Assembly (NCBI RefSeq): GCF_012952295.1
Contig: NZ_JABBCH010000007.1
Location: 62,001-126,000 of the forward strand
DNA: 64,000 bases
From: Crystallibacter degradans
GTDB lineage: Bacteria; Actinomycetota; Actinomycetes; Actinomycetales; Micrococcaceae
Direction: 5' to 3'
A program made the translations under genes and the position numbers. The notes under the pieces are model-generated. The model was not told where the DNA came from. It worked only from the letters and a program-made list of their open reading frames with translations, and made no database searches. The stretch's first letter is position 1. Every line of letters begins with the position of its first letter. Below, one piece after another: positions 25,552-33,248 of this stretch.

Positions 25552-26150
25552 GTGATCAATCCTACGGGCACAACCAGATGGGCAGCAGCCCTCCGCCCGA
25601 GACTGCCCTCAACTAAAAGTGGCACCTGAAGCGCGGGATTTTCCGTTTTCGGCCCGAACGGGCAACGACGCAGGTCAGTGGCACAGGGTGGGTGCATCGC
25701 TGGGGCTCCTGCGTGGAAAAAGCTGTGGATAACGGCGTGGATAAGCGACGTATAGGGCCATGTGGGGCATCTGTCAATACGAGGGGTGTGGATGAATGTT
25801 CCACAAAAATTTCTTTAATCCACAATGAGGAATAAAAGTTTCCGCAGGTCAGAGCCTTGTTACTCAGTAGTTAACTTTGTTATCCACAGCTGTGCACACA
25901 GGCTGTGCACAAGACACGCCGCCTAATCCACAATTAATCCACAGGACCGGTGGATAACTCGCTTGGTTCTGTGTGGATAGAGGGCTAACGTTGCGGAGTA
26001 TCCCTCAACAGACCGCGATCCGGTCTCTAGTTTTCGTGCCCTCAACCGGGAGCAGCGAAAAGCGTCGGAGGCGGCTGATATACCCGTTTCAACGGGCGAG
26101 GCGGGATGCGATTGCCCGGTTTGTCGTTTTAGTAGAGAAAGCAGGCAGCG
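25552..26150. other. 599-base gene-free region before dnaB
   Basis: Apart from the DnaA-box cluster this stretch has no supported gene. The first 170 bases hold no recognised signal. The last 170 bases (25981-26150) form the presumed dnaB promoter and leader, with no clear -35/-10 pair seen. Confidence 0.6.
25724..25980. promoter_or_regulatory. Cluster of about ten DnaA boxes upstream of dnaB
   Basis: Two perfect TTATCCACA boxes lie at 25724-25732 (minus) and 25880-25888 (plus), with TTGTGCACA at 25904-25912 (minus). One-mismatch boxes lie at 25736-25744, 25787-25795, 25816-25824, 25924-25932, 25935-25943, 25949-25957 and 25972-25980. Three of these share the variant TAATCCACA. The spacers include A/T-richer runs (AAAATTTCTTTAATCC; TTGTTACTCAGTAGTTAACTTTG) unlike the surrounding GC-rich DNA. 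This fits a DnaA-binding region: an origin-like locus, a DnaA titration site, or a DnaA-controlled dnaB promoter. No dnaA or dnaN is in the window. Confidence 0.75.
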
Positions 26151-27521
26151 GTGACTTTAGTACATGCCGACTCCGCCCAGGCTGGCCGGGAACCGGACTT
26201 CGCACGTACCCCGCCTCAGGATCTGGTAGCGGAACAGTCGGTACTCGGCGGCATGATGCTGTCCAAGGATGCCATCGCTGACTGCGTCGAGGTGCTGCGC
26301 GGCGTCGACTTCTACCGACCCTCGCATGAAGCGATCTATGAGGCCATCATCGACCTCTACGGCCGCGGCGAGCCTGCCGACGCCGTCACCGTCTCCGACC
26401 TGCTGACCAAGCGCGGCGAAATCTCGCGCATCGGCGGACCCGCATACCTGCACACCCTCATCCAGTCCGTCCCCACTGCTGCCAACGCGGGCTTCTACGC
26501 GGAGATCGTGCGTGAACGTGCGGTGCTGCGCCGACTGGTGGATGCCGGAACCAAGATCGTCCAGCTCGGATACTCGCAGGACGGCGAAGTCGACGACATC
26601 GTCAACCAGGCGCAGGCGGAGATCTACACCGTGGCCGAGCGCCGCACGGCTGAAGACTATGTCGCGCTGAAGGACATCATCGAAGGTACGGTCGACGAGA
26701 TCGAGTCTGCCGGCCACCGCGGCGAAGGCATGACGGGTGTTCCCACCGGCTTCTACGAACTCGACGAACTGACCCAGGGCCTGCACGGCGGACAGATGAT
26801 CGTCATCGCGGCCAGGCCGGCCGTGGGCAAATCGACGTTCGCATTGGATTTTGCCCGATCTGCAGCGATTAAGAACAACATGACCACGGTCTTCTTCTCC
26901 TTGGAAATGGGCCGGAACGAGATCGCCATGCGTCTGCTCTCCGCCGAGGCAACCATCGGCCTGCAGGACCTACGCAAGGGAACCATCAAGGACGAGCAGT
27001 GGGGCAAGATCGCCACCACCATGGGCCGGATGAACGATGCTCCGTTGTTCATCGACGACAGCCCCAACATGTCGTTGATGGAAATCCGCGCCAAGTGCCG
27101 CCGTCTTAAGCAGCGCCATGACCTCAAGCTGGTGGTCCTGGACTACCTCCAGCTGATGTCGTCCGGTAAGCGCGTGGAATCGCGGCAGCAGGAAGTTTCC
27201 GAGTTCTCGCGTGCCCTCAAGCTGCTGGCCAAGGAACTGGAAGTTCCCGTGATTGCGCTGTCGCAGCTGAACCGTGGTTCCGAACAGCGGACGGACAAGA
27301 AGCCCATGGTTTCCGACCTTCGTGAATCGGGCTCGATCGAGCAGGATGCGGATATGGTCATCCTCCTGCACCGTGAGGACATCTATGACAAAGAGTCACC
27401 TCGCGCGGGTGAGGCAGACGTGATCGTGGCCAAGCACCGTAACGGCCCGACGAAGACCATTGTGGTCGGCTTCCAGGGCCACTATTCACGCTTCTCGAAC
27501 ATGGCAGTCGAGCACGGCTAA
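26151..27521 (+). CDS. dnaB: Replicative DNA helicase DnaB
   Basis: Hexameric 5'-3' helicase of the replication fork, 456 residues, full length and without intein. The N-terminal helical domain (about 20-125, PPQDLVAEQSVLGGMML) is followed by a linker and the RecA-like motor. Walker A is ARPAVGKST (221-229), Walker B VVLDYLQLM, and further motifs are SEFSRALKLLAKEL and LSQLNRGSEQR. It starts at GTG 26151 behind GGCAGCG. The upstream DnaA-box cluster suggests a link between DnaA and dnaB expression or loading. Confidence 0.97.
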   Translation: MTLVHADSAQAGREPDFARTPPQDLVAEQSVLGGMMLSKDAIADCVEVLRGVDFYRPSHEAIYEAIIDLYGRGEPADAVTVSDLLTKRGEISRIGGPAYLHTLIQSVPTAANAGFYAEIVRERAVLRRLVDAGTKIVQLGYSQDGEVDDIVNQAQAEIYTVAERRTAEDYVALKDIIEGTVDEIESAGHRGEGMTGVPTGFYELDELTQGLHGGQMIVIAARPAVGKSTFALDFARSAAIKNNMTTVFFSLEMGRNEIAMRLLSAEATIGLQDLRKGTIKDEQWGKIATTMGRMNDAPLFIDDSPNMSLMEIRAKCRRLKQRHDLKLVVLDYLQLMSSGKRVESRQQEVSEFSRALKLLAKELEVPVIALSQLNRGSEQRTDKKPMVSDLRESGSIEQDADMVILLHREDIYDKESPRAGEADVIVAKHRNGPTKTIVVGFQGHYSRFSNMAVEHG

Positions 27522-27632
27522 GCGCGAACCGCGTTCCAACATAGCCCAGCACGCACCGATGGGTGGGTTGCAGCCAGGCGTGGCTAGACTTGAAGGAAGC
27601 GGAGAACCCGCAGACAAGTAGCTGGAGGAGAT

Positions 27633-28109
27633 ATGTTCAGGCCCGGGGCGCCCATCGAGGAAATCGAACAGGACGTCGAAGAAATCATTACCGAGCTGGT
27701 CCATCAGCTGGGCCGGCTGGCCGAACGGGACCCCGTCCCCACTGGCGCAGAAGAGCGTGCCTACATCCGGGCTTTCGCCGACGCCCGGTCGAACGCCGAC
27801 CGGAACCAGGCGGCATTGCTCGCCACCGCCGTAGCCAGGCCGAATCTCGCCGAGGCGCTGATCTACCTGAACCGCAGGCTGGACAGCCGTGACCTCGACC
27901 CGCGGGACCCCGCGGGCATCATCGGCATCATCGTCCGCCTCGCCATGGACGGCCTGTGGGTCAGCGACATCCTGGACGAAACCCGCTTCACCGCCGGAGA
28001 GCGCCGCAAGCTGACGGGCATCCTGGAAGGCATGACCTACCTGACGGACAACCGGTTGGAAACCCTTCTTGCCGAAACGGCACCGGAGCGGAAGGCGCAG
28101 GGCGCCTAG
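27633..28109 (+). CDS. TetR-type ligand-binding domain without DNA-binding part
   Basis: All-helical 158-residue protein. The second half (YLNRRLDSRDLDPRDPAGI, then VRLAMDGLWVSDILDETRF) resembles the C-terminal ligand-binding and dimerisation domain of TetR regulators, where an AMDGLW-like helix is common. No helix-turn-helix is present before it, and the 110 upstream bases do not encode one in any frame. ATG 27633 follows GGAGGAG at a good distance, so it appears to be a real start and not the tail of a longer gene. It could bind a partner or be a decayed regulator. It overlaps the next gene by one base. Confidence 0.55.
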   Translation: MFRPGAPIEEIEQDVEEIITELVHQLGRLAERDPVPTGAEERAYIRAFADARSNADRNQAALLATAVARPNLAEALIYLNRRLDSRDLDPRDPAGIIGIIVRLAMDGLWVSDILDETRFTAGERRKLTGILEGMTYLTDNRLETLLAETAPERKAQGA

Positions 28110-28630
28110 TGGCCAGTCGGCTGCTGCTCGTCGCGGACACGCATGTTCCCAAGCGCGCGCGGCAGCTGCCAGCCCAGGTCTGGGACGCCGTCGAGCAGGC
28201 GGACGTGGTCTTCCACGCCGGCGATTGGGTTGTCCCGGAGCTGCTGGACGAATTTGAACAGCGCAGCCGGCAGCTGGTTGCAGTCTACGGAAACAACGAC
28301 GGCGAAGAGCTGCGGTCGAGGCTGCCGGAAGTTGCGAGAGTGACGATCGAGGGCGTCCGGTTTGCCATGATCCACGAGACCGGAGCCGCCACCGGGCGGG
28401 AAAAGCGGGCCGAGGCGAATTTCCCGGACACGGACGTGCTGGTCTTCGGGCACAGCCACATCCCGTGGGACACCACGTCGCCCGGCGGCCTGCGGCTGCT
28501 CAATCCGGGCTCGCCCACAGACCGGCGGCGCCAGCCGGTCTGCACCTACATGACGGCCGTGGTGGACTCGGGCCAAGTGCTCGACGTCGAGCTGGTCACC
28601 GTCCGCAATCGATTACCGGGACCCGCATGA
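28109..28630 (+). CDS. Metallophosphoesterase, YfcE/MJ0936 type
   Basis: Cytoplasmic metal-dependent phosphodiesterase or phosphatase of 173 residues. All core motifs are present: VADTH, HAGDWV, YGNND, MIHETG (the usual H-GH-type block is shortened), GHSHIPW and NPGSPTDRR. Start is GTG 28109, overlapping the stop of the previous gene by one base (TAGTG), so the two are co-translated. The substrate is unknown. Confidence 0.85.
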   Translation: MASRLLLVADTHVPKRARQLPAQVWDAVEQADVVFHAGDWVVPELLDEFEQRSRQLVAVYGNNDGEELRSRLPEVARVTIEGVRFAMIHETGAATGREKRAEANFPDTDVLVFGHSHIPWDTTSPGGLRLLNPGSPTDRRRQPVCTYMTAVVDSGQVLDVELVTVRNRLPGPA

Positions 28631-28691
28631 TGGCCACTACAGTGACCGGCAGGTGTGACACTCCCGATTTCAACGACGATGGCAGGTTTTC

Positions 28692-29567
28692 ATGACGAAG
28701 ATAGGTTTTATCGGTCTGGGCATCATGGGCGGCCCGATGGCGGCGAACCTGGTCAAGGCCGGGTTCGATGTGGCTGGGTACAACTGCTCGCAGGCCAAGG
28801 TGGAGCGCTTCGTCGAAGCCGGCGGTACGGGTGCCGCCACTGTGGCTGAGGCCGTCCGGGACCGCGACGTCATCATTACCTGCCTGCCTGATTCGCCCGA
28901 CGTCGAGGAGATGGCCTTGGGCGACGACGGCGTTTTTGCCCACGCCCGCGAGGGCGCCCTCTTCATCGACATGAGCACCATCCAGCCGGCCACGGCGCGC
29001 AAGATCGCCGAGGCAGGTCGAGCACGGGGCTTCGGCGTGCTGGACGCGCCGATCAGCGGCGGCGAACGCGGCGCCATCGAAGCCACGCTGTCCATCATGG
29101 TGGGCGGGGAAGCAGTTGACGTGGAGACCGCCCGGCCGGTGTTCGAGGCCATGGGCAAGACGATCGTCCATGTCGGTCCGGCCGGGGCGGGGCAGACGGT
29201 CAAGGCCGCCAACCAGCTGATCTGTGCGGTCAACATCCAGGCCGTGGCCGAGGCCATCGTTTTCCTGGAGGCCAATTCCGTGGATCCGACCACCGCCATC
29301 AACGCCCTCTCCGGCGGTCTCGCCGGCAGCGCGGTGCTGGAGCGGCGCGCACCCAGCATGGTCGAGCGCAACTTCCAGCCCGGCTTCCGCGCGGATCTGC
29401 ACCATAAGGACCTGGGCATTCTCACCGCGGCGGCACGGGATGCGGGAGTCACCATTCCCTTGGGCACTGCTGCGGCTCAGCTCATGGCGGCGCTGGTGGC
29501 ACAGGGCGACGGAAAACTGGATAACACCGCGCTGCTGAAGCTGGTCGAAGAACTCTCCGGCCGCTAG
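28692..29567 (+). CDS. 2-hydroxy-3-oxopropionate (tartronate semialdehyde) reductase-like dehydrogenase
   Basis: NAD(P)-dependent beta-hydroxyacid dehydrogenase of 291 residues. The Rossmann motif GFIGLGIMGGPMAANL opens the protein, DAPISGG is the substrate-binding signature, and GQTVKAANQL carries the catalytic Lys. The GarR/GlxR branch reduces tartronate semialdehyde to glycerate in glyoxylate use, while 3-hydroxyisobutyrate dehydrogenases look similar, so substrate is not certain. A uric-acid pathway 33 kb away would supply glyoxylate, but the two loci are not linked. ATG 28692 has a weak ribosome site. Confidence 0.82.
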   Translation: MTKIGFIGLGIMGGPMAANLVKAGFDVAGYNCSQAKVERFVEAGGTGAATVAEAVRDRDVIITCLPDSPDVEEMALGDDGVFAHAREGALFIDMSTIQPATARKIAEAGRARGFGVLDAPISGGERGAIEATLSIMVGGEAVDVETARPVFEAMGKTIVHVGPAGAGQTVKAANQLICAVNIQAVAEAIVFLEANSVDPTTAINALSGGLAGSAVLERRAPSMVERNFQPGFRADLHHKDLGILTAAARDAGVTIPLGTAAAQLMAALVAQGDGKLDNTALLKLVEELSGR

Positions 29568-29580
29568 CCGCGGACGGGCC

Positions 29581-30042
29581 TTACGCGAACCAGGTGTCGG
29601 GCGGACCGAGGAACAGCAGGAAACTGAAGACGGCGGCCACGGCGATGAGTGCGACGACGATGGCCGTGATCGGCTTGCGTAGCACCCATGCCTGGAGCTT
29701 CTCAAGCAGGCCGTGCGGTTCCTCGCCGCCGGCGGCCAGACGCCAGCCGCCGTTGAGCATGCCCCTCTTGTCCAGTGACTTTTCCACCGGGATGGTGGCA
29801 TAGGGGATGACGGCGGAAACCAGCGCGAGGAGCCCGGTCTTGGCTGGCCACTTCTGATTGACCCACATGAAGCACGTGACGGCTGCGTAGCAGAGGAACA
29901 CGAACCCGTGGATGCCGCCGCCGATGCGGACGCCCACCTCGGTGGTTTCGGTGACGTACTTGAGGAACAAGCCGATCAGTAGCAGCGTCCACGTCACCGC
30001 CTCGGCGAAGGCGACAGAGCGGAACAGGGCGCGCGGAGACAT
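29581..30042 (-). CDS. DUF3817 membrane protein
   Basis: Polytopic membrane protein of 153 residues, four helices. It begins FRSVAFAEAVTWTLLLIGLF and holds GGGIHGFVFLCYAA and ATIPVEKSLDKRGML, the DUF3817 pattern common in actinobacteria. It has a short C-terminal helix (AIVVALIAVAAVFSFLLFL). No function is established. It converges with the dehydrogenase. Confidence 0.88.
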   Translation of the reverse strand: MSPRALFRSVAFAEAVTWTLLLIGLFLKYVTETTEVGVRIGGGIHGFVFLCYAAVTCFMWVNQKWPAKTGLLALVSAVIPYATIPVEKSLDKRGMLNGGWRLAAGGEEPHGLLEKLQAWVLRKPITAIVVALIAVAAVFSFLLFLGPPDTWFA

Positions 30043-30155
30043 AAGGGTCCTCTACTGGGGAAAACGGGTCCCTTCCAAAATACCGCCCGGACGCGTGCCG
30101 GCGCACCTTGGTCCAGGACCGACGCACGTGCGCCGAGGGGACGAGCCGAGTAGGC

Positions 30156-30600
30156 CTACCGGGTCTCCAGGGCCAGGGCGGCGCCGAATCCGATCATGAC
30201 CGTGCCGGTGAGACGGTCCGTTGTCTTCGCCACCTTCGGTGTCCGCAGCCATTTCCGCGCGACGTGCGTGCCGAAGATGATGCCGGTGAACCACAGTAGG
30301 CCCAGCAGGTTGTGAACCGCGGCCAAGGATATGCCCATCAGGAGCGGGAACAATTGGCTGCCGGAAAGACTTCCACAACAGCGAGGCGCCGAGCCAGATC
30401 ATGTACGCGGCGCCGATCAGTTTGAGGGCCGTGAACGCTGTCTCCGAGGCGGCCAGCAGCGCGGATGCACCGACCGCCGCCGCGATCCCCCAGATCATCG
30501 CGCCTGAGTTGATGCCCAGTGCTGTGGCGTAGGCATGCCGGCGGTTCTGGCTGGATAGCCGAAGACCATTGAGGCACGAGGCGCCGGACACCAGGTACAT
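30156..30600 (-). pseudogene. LysE/RhtB-family exporter, broken
   Basis: The first 70 residues read as the N-terminal half of a LysE-type amino-acid exporter (HAYATALGINSGAMIWGIAA, then LKLIGAAYMIWLGASLLWKS). The last 65 residues are the C-terminal half (LLGLLWFTGIIFGTHVARKW, ending DRLTGTVMIGFGAALALETR) in a different frame. The central part that normally carries the NPK motif is missing, so an internal deletion plus frameshift near 30345-30375 has killed it. An intact exporter of the related ArgO branch lies 460 bases away. Confidence 0.75.
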
Positions 30601-30671
30601 GGACCCCCGCGGCCCGAGTCCCGATCATCCGGAACCCGGGCGCCCGGGGCGGGCGGCCGCCGTCGTCGTCG

Positions 30672-30866
30672 TTAACTGTTGGAGATGGCCTTGTTGACCT
30701 CCGCCGGCGTCTCGTAGTCCTTCTCCGGGAGGCCGCGCAGTGCCTCGAGGACGGCGTTGTCGGCGCCGGAGTTCTCCGCGTGCTTGACCAGGTCGGCGGC
30801 CGAGGCGGGATAGTCGACGCCGCCAAGGGCCTTCTGGATGTCGATGGGGCTGGGGTTGTCTGCCAT
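30672..30866 (-). CDS. DUF2795 small protein
   Basis: Soluble 64-residue protein starting MADNPSPIDIQKALGGVDYP with the ENSGADNAVLEALRGLPEKDY stretch of DUF2795 proteins, which occur widely in actinobacteria without assigned function. ATG 30866 follows AGGAGG-type spacing (CAGGAGGAAACCGC). Confidence 0.85.
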   Translation of the reverse strand: MADNPSPIDIQKALGGVDYPASAADLVKHAENSGADNAVLEALRGLPEKDYETPAEVNKAISNS

Positions 30867-31058
30867 GCGGTTTCCTCCTGAAGTGGAACGTGGACGGGGT
30901 ACCAATCCAACGTACGTTCCCCGTCGGTGCAGGGGAATAGCCCGGTGGACATTCAACAGCAACAACAGGCCCGGGTCCGGCCTGGGAACGGTGCAGTTCG
31001 GGGCGCGACTGGGGGACGGTCCGTGATGCAGTTCCGAAGCGTAGTACCTTCGACTCTT

Positions 31059-31682
31059 GTGAATGCACTTGATTTGGTCCAGGCGGCGGTCCTCGGGTTG
31101 GGGACCGGGCTGGCGCTGATTATCGCCATCGGGGCGCAGAACGCCTTTGTGCTGCGGCAGGGCATCCGCGGTGAGCATGTCGCCGTCGTCGTTGTCATCT
31201 GCGCGCTGTCCGACGCTTTGCTCATCGCCGCCGGCATCCTGGGCATCGGCGCGCTTATCGAGGCGGCGCCGGTGGTGGTGGACGTCATCCGCTATGCCGG
31301 TGCCGCGTTCCTGATCGGTTACGGTCTGATCGCGGCGAAGCGCGCCATTCGGCCGGGCTCGCTCACCGCGGGCGAGCAGCAGGGTCCGCTCAGCACCAAA
31401 GCCGCTGTGGCCACGGTGCTGGCCCTGACCTGGCTGAACCCGCACGTGTACCTGGACACCGTGCTGCTGCTGGGCTCGGTGGCCAACAGCCAGGCGCCGG
31501 ATGCGCGCTGGTGGTTTGGCGGCGGGGCGATGCTCGGCAGCCTCATTTGGTTCAGCGCTCTGGGTTTCGGAGCCCGGCTGCTGCGGCGGTTCTTCGCCAA
31601 GCCGTCCTCCTGGCGGATCCTGGACGGGGCGATCGCCGTGGTCATGTTTGCGCTTGGGATCCGGATGGCGATCGGCGCTTAG
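31059..31682 (+). CDS. ArgO/LysE-type basic amino-acid exporter
   Basis: Inner-membrane exporter of 207 residues with about six helices. It shows IGAQNAFVLRQGI near the start, ALSDALLIAAGILG, and ALTWLNPHVYLDTVLLLGS. These are hallmark segments of E. coli ArgO and Corynebacterium LysE, so lysine or arginine export is likely. GTG 31059 gives the family length; ATG 31026 is an alternative. The last 24 bases of the gene recur at 33173-33196 downstream, marking a cassette inserted at or duplicated from its 3' end. Confidence 0.88.
   Translation: MNALDLVQAAVLGLGTGLALIIAIGAQNAFVLRQGIRGEHVAVVVVICALSDALLIAAGILGIGALIEAAPVVVDVIRYAGAAFLIGYGLIAAKRAIRPGSLTAGEQQGPLSTKAAVATVLALTWLNPHVYLDTVLLLGSVANSQAPDARWWFGGGAMLGSLIWFSALGFGARLLRRFFAKPSSWRILDGAIAVVMFALGIRMAIGA
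31659..31682 (+). repeat. Left copy of 24-bp direct repeat at argO 3' end
   Basis: This is the last 24 bases of the exporter gene, including the stop codon. It matches 33173-33196 at 22 of 24 positions. Both copies encode the same peptide end (MAIGA then stop) although the right copy is outside any gene. Confidence 0.7.
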
Positions 31683-31737
31683 GAGCTGCTGTGCTGGCAG
31701 CTGGGGGCAGATTGTCCTGCTGACGTAGACTGACGTT

Positions 31738-32058
31738 GTGGACGGGTACACCGTGGAAGCGCACGTCTTGCGGGGGGCGATTGGTCGCCATCGCGCCGAG
31801 GTGTAGGCCATTCTTGACCGTTACGGCGCGCGCAATCCGAGGATTTTCGGTTCCGTAGCCCGAGGCGATGCAACTGCGGCCAGTGATATCGACCTGCTTG
31901 TCGACTTGGACCCGCAAGGCGGCAATGCCTTGTTGCGAGTCGCCGGAATTGGCGAGGAGTTGAGCACCATGCTGGGTGTGCGGGTCGATGTGGTGACCGA
32001 TGCGTTGTTGCGCAAGGCGGTATCTGCAACTGCCCATCTGGATACTGTAGCGCTGTGA
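31738..32058 (+). pseudogene. MNT-type nucleotidyltransferase antitoxin with in-frame stop
   Basis: From GTG 31738 the reading is VDGYTVEAHVLRGAIGRHR, then AEV and a TAG at 31804-31806, then AILDRYGARNPRIFGSVARG in the same frame to the stop at 32058. The second part has the complete minimal nucleotidyltransferase signature: GSVARGD, SDIDLLVDLD, and RVDVVTD-LL. The stop replaces what is usually Gln (CAG to TAG). A TAGACT -10-like box stands six bases before the GTG. MNT proteins neutralise HEPN toxins by adding AMP. Unless TAG is read through, only a start downstream of it could give a product. Confidence 0.75.
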
Positions 32059-32177
32059 GCCGAGATCCGAATGAGCGATTTAGCGATATTCTCGCCGCGA
32101 TCGAGCGATGCTTCCAGAGAGAGCAATGGCACAATCCATTGAGCAGCGGGTCGCCCGGGCGGCTGAGGAGGCGTTGA
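32055..32177 (+). pseudogene. HEPN (HepT/DUF86-like) toxin, 5' fragment only
   Basis: GTG 32055 overlaps the stop of the MNT gene (GTGA), as in intact MNT/HEPN pairs. The first 19 residues (MSRDPNERFSDILAAIERC) match the HepT N-terminus. After that the reading turns unrelated and stops at 32175-32177 because the DUF2293 gene begins inside it. The catalytic RXXXXH motif is absent, so there is no toxin. Confidence 0.65.
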
Positions 32178-33172
32178 AGGACCACGGTTACGTTGCGCCG
32201 GTCGACGTGCTCGTGGGAATGGGCTGGCTACAACCAATGCACCGAGACCGCTGGCGCCAGGGACGCATTCCCTATCTCGAACTGGTGGTGCAGGCCGGCT
32301 TGGGCAAGGTCTCGACGGCGATGCGGGCACTGCCTCGCTGGGCCCATGAGCAGGGGCTGCAGCCCAGTAAAACCGACTACATCGCCCGGACCCGCGGCCG
32401 CAAGACGCTGCGGTTCTCCGCCAGCGGCAGCCCGTCAATCGAGCAGGCCTACCGTACGCACTGGGTCTCCCCGAACCTGTCAGCGGCCAAACGCGCACGC
32501 GTCCAGGAGCAGGCCAGCCAGCCGCCCGACCTCGTCGTCGTCTCGCCGCTGAAGGACTGGACATGCACGGCGTGCGGTGGGCAAGGGGGCTTGCTGCTCA
32601 TGGAAGACGATGGGCCGCTGTGCATGAGGTGCGCCGATCTCGACCACCTCACCTACCTGCCGGCCGGCGACACGGCTCTGACGCGCCGGGCGCGCAAGGC
32701 CAGCGGCTTGTCGGCGGTAGTGGTGCGCTTCAGCCGGTCCCGGCGGCGCTACGAGCGGCAAGGCGTCCTCGTCGAGGAGCAGGCGCTGGTGGATGCCGAG
32801 GCCTCGTGCCTGGCGGACGCGGAGGCGCGCACCCGCCGTCGGGCTCGCGATGAGGAGCGACGCCGCGAGGCTGACAGCCAGCTCGCTGACCGGATGGGCG
32901 GGGAGATCAGCCGACTGCTGCCCGGATGTCCCCCTCAGCGTGCTGCCGCCATCGCCGCACACACCGCGGCACGCGGCAGCGGTCGGGTCGGCCGCACCGC
33001 TGCGGGACAGCGCCTTGACCAAAAGGCACTGGAGTTGGCGGCCGTAGCCTCCATTCGCCACCAAGACACCGATTACGACGCACTGCTCATGGCGGGCATT
33101 CCGCGGGAGGAAGCCCGCGAGCGGGTCGCTGAAAAAGTCGGCGAGGTGCTCGACCACTGGCGTCGGAGCTGA
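32126..33172 (+). CDS. DUF2293 domain protein with zinc-ribbon motif
   Basis: Soluble basic protein of 348 residues and unknown function. A helical N-terminal part (1-125) is followed by a CxxC...CxxC pair (CTACGG then LCMRCAD, about 150-170) that probably binds zinc. Next comes an Arg/Glu-rich coil (ARTRRRARDEERRREA). The C-terminal DUF2293 block has PGCPPQRAAAIAAHTA, GSGRVGRTAAG and DTDYDALLMAGIPREEARERV. ATG 32126 follows AGAGAGAG. It is the only intact gene of the repeat-bounded cassette and truncates the HEPN gene at its left end. Confidence 0.82.
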   Translation: MAQSIEQRVARAAEEALKDHGYVAPVDVLVGMGWLQPMHRDRWRQGRIPYLELVVQAGLGKVSTAMRALPRWAHEQGLQPSKTDYIARTRGRKTLRFSASGSPSIEQAYRTHWVSPNLSAAKRARVQEQASQPPDLVVVSPLKDWTCTACGGQGGLLLMEDDGPLCMRCADLDHLTYLPAGDTALTRRARKASGLSAVVVRFSRSRRRYERQGVLVEEQALVDAEASCLADAEARTRRRARDEERRREADSQLADRMGGEISRLLPGCPPQRAAAIAAHTAARGSGRVGRTAAGQRLDQKALELAAVASIRHQDTDYDALLMAGIPREEARERVAEKVGEVLDHWRRS

Positions 33173-33196
33173 ATCCAGATGGCGATCGGCGCCTAG
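33173..33196 (+). repeat. Right copy of 24-bp direct repeat
   Basis: Starts directly after the DUF2293 stop codon and repeats the argO 3' end with two differences (fifth and twenty-first base). It has no coding role here, which makes it likely to be the ancestral exporter end or an attachment-site duplicate. Confidence 0.7.
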
Positions 33197-33248
33197 AAAA
33201 CCGCCGGCAGGTCTTCGCAAGCTGCCGCGGCGCTGGCAAGCTGGAGGC

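Noticed and set aside
26151-27521. Possible intein in dnaB
   Set aside because: The gene has normal length and the Walker motif region is continuous.
31683-33172. Integrase or transposase inside the repeat-bounded cassette
   Set aside because: No reading frame with recombinase motifs exists between the repeats.
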